Below are positions 15,290 to 21,723 of a stretch of DNA of 21,829 nt, piece by piece. The stretch comes from Spirochaetia bacterium. GTDB lineage: Bacteria; Spirochaetota; Spirochaetia; DTKZ01. The translations under genes were made by a program, and so were the position numbers. A model generated the notes under the pieces. The model was not told where the DNA came from, made no database searches, and worked only from the letters and a program-made list of their open reading frames with translations. The stretch lies in assembly GCA_031270615.1 (NCBI GenBank), contig JAISXE010000392.1, forward strand, positions 1-21,829, read 5' to 3'. Within the stretch, counting starts at the first letter, position 1. The number at the start of each line of letters is the position of its first letter.

Positions 15290-16585
15290 TTATTTATCCG
15301 GCCAGAACTTGCTGATAAGCTCCGACCTCATGTTTGTCTCGTCTTTGGTGAAACACTCGGCGAAAATCTTCCAGCCGTTGTCCAGGGCCTGTTCGAGCGG
15401 GATATTGACGGAAAGGTCCATCATCCCCCTTTCAAACAGCTCCCCGTATTTCAGCAGTTTGTTGTCCCAGTCGGACATGCGGAAACCCATCGATTTTTTT
15501 TCGAGGGATTCCTTGTATGCCGCGTAGAGCTTGATCATGCCGTCCATCAGGGCGCGGTGGTCCTCGCGGGTGTCCTTGTTGACCAGTTGTTTGAGGCGCG
15601 ACAGGGAGCCGAAAGGCTCAATGCGTCCGCCGCGCAGGTAATACTGGCCCTCGGTGATGTAGCCCGTGTTGTCGGGCACGGGGTGCGTCACATCGTCGCC
15701 AGGCATCGTGGTGACGCCCAGCACCGTGATGGAACCCGCGCCCTCGAAGTCAACCGCCTTCTCGTAGCGGGACGCAAGCTGGCTGTAGAGGTCGCCGGGA
15801 TAGCCTCGGTTGGAGGGAACCTGCTCCTGGGTGATGGCGATTTCCTTCATGGCGTCGGCGAAGTTCGTCATGTCGGTAAGGAGGACCAGGACGCGCTTGC
15901 TCTTGAGGGCGAACTTCTCCGCAACCGCCAGGGCAATGTCGGGAACCAGGAGGCACTCGACAATGGGGTCCGAGGCCGTGTGGACGAAGAAAATCGAGCG
16001 GCTCATCGCGCCCCCGTTTTCCAGGGTTTCCTTGAAAAACAGGTAGTCGTCGTACTTCAGGCCCATGCCGCCGAGGATAATGATGTCAACCTCCGCCTGC
16101 ATGGCGATGCGGGCAAGAAGCTCGTTGTAGGGCTCGCCGGACACGGAGAAAATAGGCAGCTTCTGGGACACAACCAGGGTGTTGAAAAGGTCTATCATCG
16201 GGATGCCGGTGCGCACCATGTTGCGGGGGATGATCCTCTTGGCGGGGTTTACCGAGGGCCCGCCGATTTCGATGAGGTTTTCCGTCAAATTGCTGCCCTT
16301 GTCGCGGGGGCGGCCCGAACCGTTAAAGATGCGCCCAAGAAGGTCGTCAGAAAAGGAAACCTGCATGGGATGGCCCAGGAAGCGGATCTCGTCGCCCGTG
16401 GAAACGCCCCGGGTACCCGAATACACCTGGAGGGACACGGTTTTCCCGCTCAGGCGGATGACTTCCGCCAGGGACTTGCCGTGGGCCGAGGTGATTTCCG
16501 CAAGCTCGCCGTAACGCACGTCCTCCGCGACAACGGAAATGACGTTTCCCGCTATGCTTTCAATTTTGCTATATACTTTCCGCAT
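15290..16585 (-). CDS. atpB: V-type ATPase subunit B (non-catalytic)
   Basis: 431 residues. It is the regulatory nucleotide-site subunit alternating with A in the head. The N-terminal beta-barrel (about 1-75, with GTRGVSTGDEIRFLG) is followed by the RecA-like core. The Walker A loop is replaced by SGEPYNELLARIAMQAEVD, as expected for B. LLTDMTNFADAMKEIA and the SLSRL segment carrying the inter-subunit Arg finger are present. The ATG has AGGAG 8 nt upstream. It lies 11 nt after atpA. Nothing is missing relative to the family. Confidence 0.97.
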   Translation of the reverse strand: MRKVYSKIESIAGNVISVVAEDVRYGELAEITSAHGKSLAEVIRLSGKTVSLQVYSGTRGVSTGDEIRFLGHPMQVSFSDDLLGRIFNGSGRPRDKGSNLTENLIEIGGPSVNPAKRIIPRNMVRTGIPMIDLFNTLVVSQKLPIFSVSGEPYNELLARIAMQAEVDIIILGGMGLKYDDYLFFKETLENGGAMSRSIFFVHTASDPIVECLLVPDIALAVAEKFALKSKRVLVLLTDMTNFADAMKEIAITQEQVPSNRGYPGDLYSQLASRYEKAVDFEGAGSITVLGVTTMPGDDVTHPVPDNTGYITEGQYYLRGGRIEPFGSLSRLKQLVNKDTREDHRALMDGMIKLYAAYKESLEKKSMGFRMSDWDNKLLKYGELFERGMMDLSVNIPLEQALDNGWKIFAECFTKDETNMRSELISKFWPDK

Positions 16586-16596
16586 GGATACTGCTC

Positions 16597-18369
16597 CTAA
16601 TTTGCCAGATTTTTCAGAATTTCAGCGGCCGCCGGCTCAAATCCGGTTTTTTTGTCCGCGATTTGCCTGCGAATGGCGTCTTCCAGTTTCTTGAACCCGT
16701 CGGTGCCTTCTTTTGTCCCGTTCCAGTCAAGGAAATTCTGCCTGAGGCCGTTGAAAAACGCGCGGGCCTCCTCCTTGGTCTGGATATTGAGCCTGGCCCC
16801 AAGGACATCGAAGATAAGGCTGTACACATATTTCTGCCTATCCACCGAGGCCGCGGAATCAACGGGGTCGTAGGAGTTCTGCTGGAGGTATATGGAATCC
16901 AGGAATTCGCTTTTCTGGTACAGGATGTAGTCGTCGGTGCTGGTCCCTTCCTCGCCGACAACCTTCATCATCTGCGCGACATCGTTCCCCCGGAAAAGGA
17001 TCTGGCGGCCGTATTCGGTCTGTTCCTTGTTGATGATGCCCGTGTATTTGCTCCAACTGTCCAGGGGGTGGATGGCCGGATACTTGCGGGCGTCGGAGCG
17101 CTCGCGGGAAAGGCCGTGGAAGGCCCCCACCACCTTGAGTGTGGCCTGGGTGACGGGTTCCTCGAAGTTGCCGCCCGCAGGGCTTACCGTGCCGCCGATT
17201 GTCACCGACCCGATTTTGCCGTTTTTCAGTTGGACGATGCCGGCCCGCTCGTAGAAGCTCGCGATGACCGATTCGAGGTACGCGGGGAAGGCTTCCTCCC
17301 CGGGGATTTCCTCCAGGCGGCCCGACATTTCGCGCATGGCCTGGGCCCAGCGGGATGTGGAATCGGCCAGGAGCAGGATGTTCAGCCCCATCTGGCGGTA
17401 GTATTCCGCCAGGGTCACGGCCGTATACACCGAGGCCTCGCGGGCCGCCACCGGCATGGAGCTGGTGTTGCAGATGATGATGGTCCTCTCAATGAGGGAC
17501 TTGCCCGTGCGCGGGTCTTTCAGCTCCGGGAATTCCTTCAGGGTTTCCACGACCTCGCCGGCGCGCTCGCCGCAGGCCGCTATGATGACGATGTCCACTT
17601 CGGCGTTGCGGCTGGTTACCTGCTGCAAAACGGTTTTGCCCGCGCCGAAGGGGCCGGGGATGCAGTAGGTCCCGCCCAGGGCAACCGGCAGGAAGGTGTC
17701 GATGATGCGGCTCTTCGTGACCATGGGTTTTGCGGGTTTTATTTTTTGCACATAATGGGAAATCGGCCGTTTGACCGGCCACTCGAAACTCATCGTCACG
17801 GGCCAGACTTTGCCCCTGGAGTCGGCAAGCTCCGCTATGGTTTCCTCGATGGTGTACTCCCCTTCGGGTTTTACCGACTTGACCGTATAGGTATCGTAAA
17901 AATTGAACGGCACCATGATGCGGTGCTCAAAAATACCTTCCGGCACGGTGCCCAGCGTGTCGGCGGCCGTCACGGTGTCGCCGGGTTTGGCCGCGGGGGA
18001 GAACTGCCAGCGCTGGGATTTTGAAAGCGGGTAGATGTACTCCCCCCTTTCGAGGAAGAACCCGCACTTTTCCGCAAGCTCGGGCAGGGGGTTTTGCAGG
18101 CCGTCGTAGATTTGCCTTAAAAGGCCGGGTCCCAGGCGGACGGAAAGAAGCTCGCCGGTAAACTCCACAACGTCGCCGATGCCGATACCCCTGGTCATTT
18201 CATAGACCTGGAGTTCCGCCGTATTGCCCCGGATGCGGATAACTTCGGCCTTGAGTCTCTTGTTCCCCAAAAGAATGAAAGCCACTTCGTTCATGGAGAC
18301 GGTGCCTTCAAAACCAACGCTCACCATATTGCCGTTCACGCCGGCAACTTTTCCCTTTGTATCAGTCAT
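16597..18369 (-). CDS. atpA: V-type ATPase subunit A (catalytic)
   Basis: 590 residues from the ATG at 18369. Catalytic subunit of the V1 head. N-terminal barrel, then the A-specific bulge domain (about residues 110-190), the Walker A GPFGAGKT (239-246) and the catalytic Glu in ACGERAGEVVE (E268). DSTSRWAQAMREMSGRLEEI, GEEAFPAYL and TVSPAGGNFEEPVT are typical A-subunit blocks. Start and stop overlap in TGATG with the upstream DUF2764 gene, with GGAG 6 nt before the ATG, so translation is coupled. An in-frame GTG lies one codon earlier. Confidence 0.97.
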   Translation of the reverse strand: MTDTKGKVAGVNGNMVSVGFEGTVSMNEVAFILLGNKRLKAEVIRIRGNTAELQVYEMTRGIGIGDVVEFTGELLSVRLGPGLLRQIYDGLQNPLPELAEKCGFFLERGEYIYPLSKSQRWQFSPAAKPGDTVTAADTLGTVPEGIFEHRIMVPFNFYDTYTVKSVKPEGEYTIEETIAELADSRGKVWPVTMSFEWPVKRPISHYVQKIKPAKPMVTKSRIIDTFLPVALGGTYCIPGPFGAGKTVLQQVTSRNAEVDIVIIAACGERAGEVVETLKEFPELKDPRTGKSLIERTIIICNTSSMPVAAREASVYTAVTLAEYYRQMGLNILLLADSTSRWAQAMREMSGRLEEIPGEEAFPAYLESVIASFYERAGIVQLKNGKIGSVTIGGTVSPAGGNFEEPVTQATLKVVGAFHGLSRERSDARKYPAIHPLDSWSKYTGIINKEQTEYGRQILFRGNDVAQMMKVVGEEGTSTDDYILYQKSEFLDSIYLQQNSYDPVDSAASVDRQKYVYSLIFDVLGARLNIQTKEEARAFFNGLRQNFLDWNGTKEGTDGFKKLEDAIRRQIADKKTGFEPAAAEILKNLAN

Positions 18370-18920
18370 CACACTCTCCAGCTAGGATTTTTATTTGCGA
18401 TAGTTCCATACAGCGCGGAGAAATTTTTTTCCCCCGCCGCCTTGTTCCGTTTGTTTTTCAGATCAAGCAACTGCATTTTCAGGTAATACACGATGAGCCT
18501 GTCCACATCGAAAAGGTGCCCGGTTTCCAGTTCCTCCAAAAGCGCCCACAAGGCCCGCAGCACGGCCGTTTCCGCATCAAGGGGCGATGCCTCGCCAAAA
18601 GCCTGCCGCGCGGCCTCTACGATGCCAAGCGAGTAGGCCCCGTAGCGGTTGTAGCTTTCCGTCTCGGCGCCTTTTTTTGCCGCGCGCAGTTTTGCCAGCT
18701 CCGCCCGCATGGACTGCTCCCCGGCGAACCAGGAATCAAGCGTCCTGTTGCCTGTTTTCGTGTCCGCAGGCCCGCGCAGGCGCGCCGCCTTGACGAGGGC
18801 CCAGTCGCCGCCGCCCAGCGTGTTTTGGCAGAGGAAGAGGAAATCCTCCTCTGCCATTGTGGCGCCGCTGTCGAAGGACAGACGCGGCAGCGACGATACG
18901 GTATAATAATAGCCGCCCAA
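18369..18920 (-). CDS. DUF2764 protein of the V-ATPase operon (probable C/d-like subunit)
   Basis: 183 residues, starting at TTG with AAAGGGG about 8 nt upstream and only 3 nt after the atpE stop. The N-terminus YYYTVSSLPRLSF is the hallmark of the DUF2764 family, found in V-ATPase operons of spirochaetes and Bacteroidetes. The rest is predicted helical (LDAETAVLRALWALLEELET, LIVYYLKMQLLDLKNKRN). Canonical subunit C (d), which couples the shaft to the c-ring, is otherwise absent from the operon. Position, size and helical character make this the obvious candidate, but that is inference. The A-subunit start overlaps its stop by 1 nt. Confidence 0.85.
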   Translation of the reverse strand: MGGYYYTVSSLPRLSFDSGATMAEEDFLFLCQNTLGGGDWALVKAARLRGPADTKTGNRTLDSWFAGEQSMRAELAKLRAAKKGAETESYNRYGAYSLGIVEAARQAFGEASPLDAETAVLRALWALLEELETGHLFDVDRLIVYYLKMQLLDLKNKRNKAAGEKNFSALYGTIANKNPSWRV

Positions 18921-18923
18921 GGA

Positions 18924-19538
18924 TCACGCCCCTTTTGAAAGACTTTTCATGATTTCGGCGAGCCTGGGGTTAAGGTATTCCGCGAGGATTTCCGCCACCC
19001 CCTCCGCCGTGAAATCGTAATGCGCGGAACCCCCGGATTCGCCGATGCGGAATCCCGCGTCAATCCGCGGCACCGGCTTCAAAACAACGCCCTTCCTTAG
19101 TTCCTCGGCCAGCCTCGCCCGCAGGGAGCCTTCGATTTTTTGGAGTTCCTCCACAGGCAGAAGGACCTCCAGCCCGGCGGGGCCTTTCGCGGCCCAGGCC
19201 TTTACCAGGCCGGCAACGGCCTCTTCCAGCCCCTTGCCCCGGAGGGCCTGGGTTGACTGGTCCTTGATGACCGCGTCAAAAAGGGAGGTGATCCTGTTTT
19301 CCAGGCCCAGGACAAGGTCGCGCCCGGCCTGGGCAATGGCTTCCTTGGAGGACTGCTCGGTCCTCTGGATTTCGCGTTTTGCCTCGGCAAGGATGCGGGC
19401 GGCCTCTTCTTCCGCTTTGGCGACAATGGCCCCGGCTTTCGTTTCCGCGGCCGCGGTGATTTCCGCCGCCCTGGAATCGGCCGAGTCGATACCTTCTTTC
19501 TTGATTGTTTCGATAAGTTCTTTTAATTGGATATCCAT
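18924..19538 (-). CDS. atpE: V-type ATPase subunit E (peripheral stalk)
   Basis: 204 residues from the ATG at 19538, which has GAGGG 4 nt upstream; the open frame extends nine codons further but without a better site. The N-terminal half is a long Ala/Glu/Lys-rich coiled coil (IKKEGIDSADSRAAEITAAA and AEEEAARILAEAKREIQRTE), and the C-terminal half is globular and binds the head, ending in EILAEYLNPRLAEIMKSL. It forms the stator stalk holding A3B3 still, normally paired with subunit G/H, which is not encoded here. First gene of the operon, with a leader of about 120 nt. Confidence 0.92.
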   Translation of the reverse strand: MDIQLKELIETIKKEGIDSADSRAAEITAAAETKAGAIVAKAEEEAARILAEAKREIQRTEQSSKEAIAQAGRDLVLGLENRITSLFDAVIKDQSTQALRGKGLEEAVAGLVKAWAAKGPAGLEVLLPVEELQKIEGSLRARLAEELRKGVVLKPVPRIDAGFRIGESGGSAHYDFTAEGVAEILAEYLNPRLAEIMKSLSKGA

Positions 19539-19663
19539 GTTTCCCTCATCTGGTTTCCGGTACAAGCCGTTTTTTTTACGCTATATATTACTGTAGTTAA
19601 TAACGCGCAATAAATCAAGGTTTTTTTGTCTTTTTTGTCGGGCCTTTCCCAAGGCACGCTTTT

Positions 19664-19692
19664 ACTATACCACCGCGCGGCCAATCTGTCAA
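19664..19692 (-). promoter_or_regulatory. Sigma70-type promoter of the V-ATPase operon
   Basis: On the minus strand TTGACA (19687-19692), a 17-nt spacer and TATAGT (19664-19669). A perfect -35, optimal spacing and a near-perfect -10 make it the strongest promoter in the window. Predicted start near 19657. Confidence 0.85.
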
Positions 19693-19732
19693 TATATTTC
19701 TATATATTTTTATATATATATTTTTATATATA
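19693..19732 (-). promoter_or_regulatory. AT-only tract upstream of the V-ATPase promoter (UP-like)
   Basis: About 40 bp of nearly pure A/T, made of TATAT and T5/A5 blocks, abuts the -35 box in an otherwise GC-rich sequence. Such tracts bind the alpha C-terminal domains of RNA polymerase or bend DNA. The function here is inferred from position. Confidence 0.5.
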
Positions 19733-19749
19733 CCGGCCGGGGCAGAGAA

Positions 19750-19965
19750 CCACTGGCAACAAGTCAAGAAAGATGTGTGCGCATTTTTGGCGCCGGAGCG
19801 CCAAAAACCAGGCTTTCCGCTCCAAGTCCTCGCCCCCTTGAGGGGGTCTGCGGGCTTTCCTCTTCAATCCAGGATGCATGGGCGAGCAACGATTTTGCCT
19901 TGAAAAATCGTGACCAGCCCTTTGCGCCCCACGGGCTGACCTATGCCTTAACTTGTTGACAGTGG
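19750..19965. repeat. Palindromic-module cluster C bounded by 19-bp inverted repeats
   Basis: The ends CCACTGGCAACAAGTCAAG (19750-19768) and the complement of 19947-19965 match at 17 of 19 positions. AGAGAACCACTG occurs at 19744-19755 and again at 19968-19979. Inside are 19784-19807 (arms TTTTTGGCGC and GCGCCAAAAA, loop CGGA), 19833-19846 (CCCCC, TTGA, GGGGG), 19889-19911 (arms ACGATTTT and AAAATCGT) and a CAGCCC/GGGCTG pair ending at 19936. The linkers CAATCCAGG, TGCATGGGCGAGCA and GACCAGCCC match clusters A and B. It could be a miniature inverted-repeat element; no gene lies inside. Confidence 0.65.
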
Positions 19966-20163
19966 GAAGAGAACCACTGACTCCGCTGACGGGGAAAAAA
20001 CACGGACGGGAGGGACAAGAAACAAAAAAACGCTGGCCCTGCGGAAAGCACGGATTTTTTGTCGAATATACAGGGTTTTTGTCTGTGCCTGTCTGTGAGG
20101 TCCGTGGTTATCTGAACCACCATACACGCCGCAGGCCGCAAGAGCCTGTTTTAGCATCTATAA
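19966..20163. other. Intergenic stretch with degraded GTCCGTG-type repeat
   Basis: No gene is supported. CACGGAC at 20001-20007 and GTCCGTGGTT at 20100-20109 face each other across about 90 bp containing GTCTGTG words. They resemble the tract at 191-216 and the window-end repeats. The two short open frames here have no Shine-Dalgarno sequence or recognisable product. Confidence 0.5.
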
Positions 20164-20268
20164 AGCCCGTGGGGCGCAAGGGATTGTAGGGGGCGCTGAA
20201 AGCGCGCCCGCAGGGCCGGAGCGACAGCGCAGCCCCGGAAAGCCCGGTTTTTTGCCCTGGGCAAAAAA
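20164..20268 (-). repeat. Palindromic-module cluster D
   Basis: Read on the minus strand it starts with hairpin 20248-20268 (arms TTTTTTGCC and GGCAAAAAA, loop CAG). Then come CCGGGCTTTCCGGGG, a GC-rich part with a GCGCT/AGCGC hairpin, ACAATCCCTTGCG and CCCACGGGCTTT. This is the same order of words as cluster A in opposite orientation, with other arm sequences. Confidence 0.65.
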
Positions 20269-20306
20269 TGCGCTCATATTCCCCGGAAGCGCTTTTTGCC
20301 GGGTTT

Positions 20307-20912
20307 TCACCATTCCACCCGCCAGACTACAGGCGTGGGGCTTTGCAGGACATCCGGCAGGGGGAAAGAAACCGAGGCCTGGTTTCCCGAAAGTTTTCCG
20401 GGGGGGGAGCTGCTGCGGGCCGCGCGGGGGGCCGTGAGGGAGAAATCCAAAACGTAGGGCTGGAAAAAGGCGGTGATGAAGTCACGCGCGCGCTGCTCGA
20501 CGGGGGTCCTGGTTCCTGGGCTGATGGTCTGCTCGAAGACCGTCCTGCCGCCTTCCTGGCTGAGGGCGAAGGACGCGCCGCTTCCCGATACGAGGCTGTT
20601 CAGCGCCTCCAGGGAGGCGAAGCCCAGAACGGCCTGTATGACCGAGGAATCGCCAGAGTCGGCCCGCGAATAGGAGTCGAGGCTCAGGCCCGGCACTGCC
20701 GAGACGGCGCGGCGGAAATCGCTTTCGTTTATGGGCAGGGGCAGAACGGCTTCCTGGTTGTCCAGGGCGTCCCAGTCCCGCGCGAAGGAGGACACCGTGT
20801 AGGTGAGTTGTATCGTCCCCGAACCGTCCTGCGCGAGCGTCATTTTTGATTCCATGCTGAGGCAGGAGAGGAACAAAAACGCGAGTCCCGCCAAAAGGAG
20901 TTTTTTTGTCAT
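20307..20912 (-). CDS. Small lipoprotein of unknown function
   Basis: 201 residues. The signal peptide MTKKLLLAGLAFLFLSC ends in a lipobox-like FLSC, with Cys17 as the predicted lipidated residue; spirochaetal lipoboxes are permissive. The start of the mature part, MTLAQDGSGTIQLTYTVSS, resembles proteins in which a short beta-strand with DGSG turns into a beta-rich LppM-like fold. The C-terminus (LPDVLQSPTPVVWRVEW) is not hydrophobic enough for a membrane anchor. A conserved hypothetical protein of treponemes is likely but I cannot name it. It is monocistronic, between two repeat fields. The ATG lacks a properly spaced Shine-Dalgarno sequence, and the upstream promoter match would give a leaderless mRNA. 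Confidence 0.75.
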   Translation of the reverse strand: MTKKLLLAGLAFLFLSCLSMESKMTLAQDGSGTIQLTYTVSSFARDWDALDNQEAVLPLPINESDFRRAVSAVPGLSLDSYSRADSGDSSVIQAVLGFASLEALNSLVSGSGASFALSQEGGRTVFEQTISPGTRTPVEQRARDFITAFFQPYVLDFSLTAPRAARSSSPPGKLSGNQASVSFPLPDVLQSPTPVVWRVEW

Positions 20913-20918
20913 TTCCCC

Positions 20919-20947
20919 ATGATAAGCGAAATGGGGCGGGCAATCAA
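20919..20947 (-). promoter_or_regulatory. Candidate promoter of the lipoprotein gene
   Basis: On the minus strand TTGATT (20942-20947), a 17-nt spacer and TATCAT (20919-20924). Six nt separate the -10 from the ATG, so transcription would begin at or next to the start codon. Confidence 0.45.
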
Positions 20948-20948
20948 G

Positions 20949-21020
20949 AGGGCCGCGGCTCAGAACCAGGCAGTTGCGAACCGCCGAAAGGCGGTTCGCT
21001 CAGAACCAGGCGGCGCGATT
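20949..21020 (+). repeat. 72-bp direct repeat, copy 1
   Basis: Identical to 21291-21362. It holds the hairpin 20976-20999 (arms GCGAACCGCC and GGCGGTTCGC, GAAA loop) between two copies of GCTCAGAACCAGG. It runs into a second hairpin at 21014-21038 (arms CGCGATTTTGC and GCAAAATCGCG, loop GGA) that is unique to this copy. Confidence 0.9.
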
Positions 21021-21053
21021 TTGCGGAGCAAAATCGCGGGCTTTGCCACAACA

Positions 21054-21075
21054 GCATGTGCGCGAGCGCACATGC
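21054..21075. repeat. Hairpin with arms GCATGTGCGC / GCGCACATGC
   Basis: A perfect 10-bp palindrome with a 2-nt centre in the noncoding field downstream of copy 1 of the 72-bp repeat. It has no T-run and no known function. Confidence 0.7.
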
Positions 21076-21139
21076 GCGTCTTTACCGCCGGCCGCGGCCA
21101 CAGCGCTAAAAGGCAGCAGCCACGGTTGGAGGATGGGGT

Positions 21140-21232
21140 CAAAATGTCGCGCCTTTGCCCACAAAAGACGCTTGCGGGCTAAGCGCATCCTATAACGCAG
21201 CACATACTCATCGCCAGGACCGCGACATTTTG
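21140..21232. repeat. 12-bp inverted repeat enclosing 69 nt
   Basis: CAAAATGTCGCG (21140-21151) and its exact complement (21221-21232). The enclosed 69 nt contain a small CGCTT/AAGCG hairpin and no frame of note. It could be a structured RNA or a miniature element. Confidence 0.5.
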
Positions 21233-21245
21233 TTTGCCACAGGGC

Positions 21246-21273
21246 CGGCGCATTGCCTCAAGGCAATGCGCCG
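21246..21273. repeat. 13-bp hairpin with CGGCGCATTGCCT arm
   Basis: Perfect 13-bp stem with a CA centre, directly followed by GCGAAGCGGCTCAAAACCAGG, a variant of the linker found around the 72-bp repeat. Confidence 0.75.
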
Positions 21274-21290
21274 CGAAGCGGCTCAAAACC

Positions 21291-21362
21291 AGGGCCGCGG
21301 CTCAGAACCAGGCAGTTGCGAACCGCCGAAAGGCGGTTCGCTCAGAACCAGGCGGCGCGATT
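21291..21362 (+). repeat. 72-bp direct repeat, copy 2
   Basis: Identical to 20949-21020, including the GAAA-loop hairpin (21318-21341). After the shared GGCGCGATT the sequence continues into a different hairpin, 21357-21374 (arms GCGATTGC and GCAATCGC), instead of the one following copy 1. Confidence 0.9.
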
Positions 21363-21635
21363 GCCTGCAATCGCAGTCGCGGTTTACCGCCTTCCGCGAT
21401 TTCTTTGGTTGCAGGCACTTTTTGCCACGCAAAAAGTGCCCCCGGAAATTGCGGGAAAAATCGCGTGATAGCCCCCAGTGTTCTACCGGCTTACAGCAAC
21501 CTGCCTGAATGCAGCGCGATTGCCCGCAATCGCAGTCGCGGTTTATTGGCCTCCCGCGATTTCTTTGGTTGCCGTGATAAGGCGAAGCCCTATAAAATCC
21601 CGCAATTTCCGTGATAGCCCCAGCGTTCTACCGGC
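21355..21635 (+). repeat. Degenerate tandem duplication (about 150-160 bp unit)
   Basis: Unit 1 (21355-21490) and unit 2 (21514-21635) share, in order, 32 bp ending in GCGGTTTA with one mismatch (21355-21386 and 21514-21545), CCGCGATTTCTTTGGTTGC (21394-21412 and 21554-21572), GTGATAGCCCC and GTTCTACCGGC. Only unit 1 contains the hairpin 21414-21440 (arm GGCACTTTTTGC, loop CAC). No gene is supported here. Confidence 0.75.
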
Positions 21636-21723
21636 CATACAACAATCTGTTATGCGATATTGAATGCGCCAAAACAGGTTTTGTTGGAATGGCGGGAGGC
21701 GAAAAATGGGAACGGACACACTT

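Noticed and set aside
16663..18024. A 453-codon plus-strand open frame
   Set aside because: It is antisense to the catalytic V-ATPase subunit A and has no recognisable domain.
20248..20268. Terminator of the lipoprotein gene
   Set aside because: The arms are themselves T- and A-runs with a three-base GCC core. No GC-rich stem followed by a separate T tail exists, and the same hairpin type recurs as a repeat module elsewhere.
20949..21635. CRISPR array
   Set aside because: Repeats are few, unevenly spaced, and built around hairpins with unequal lengths. There are no uniform spacers and no cas genes.
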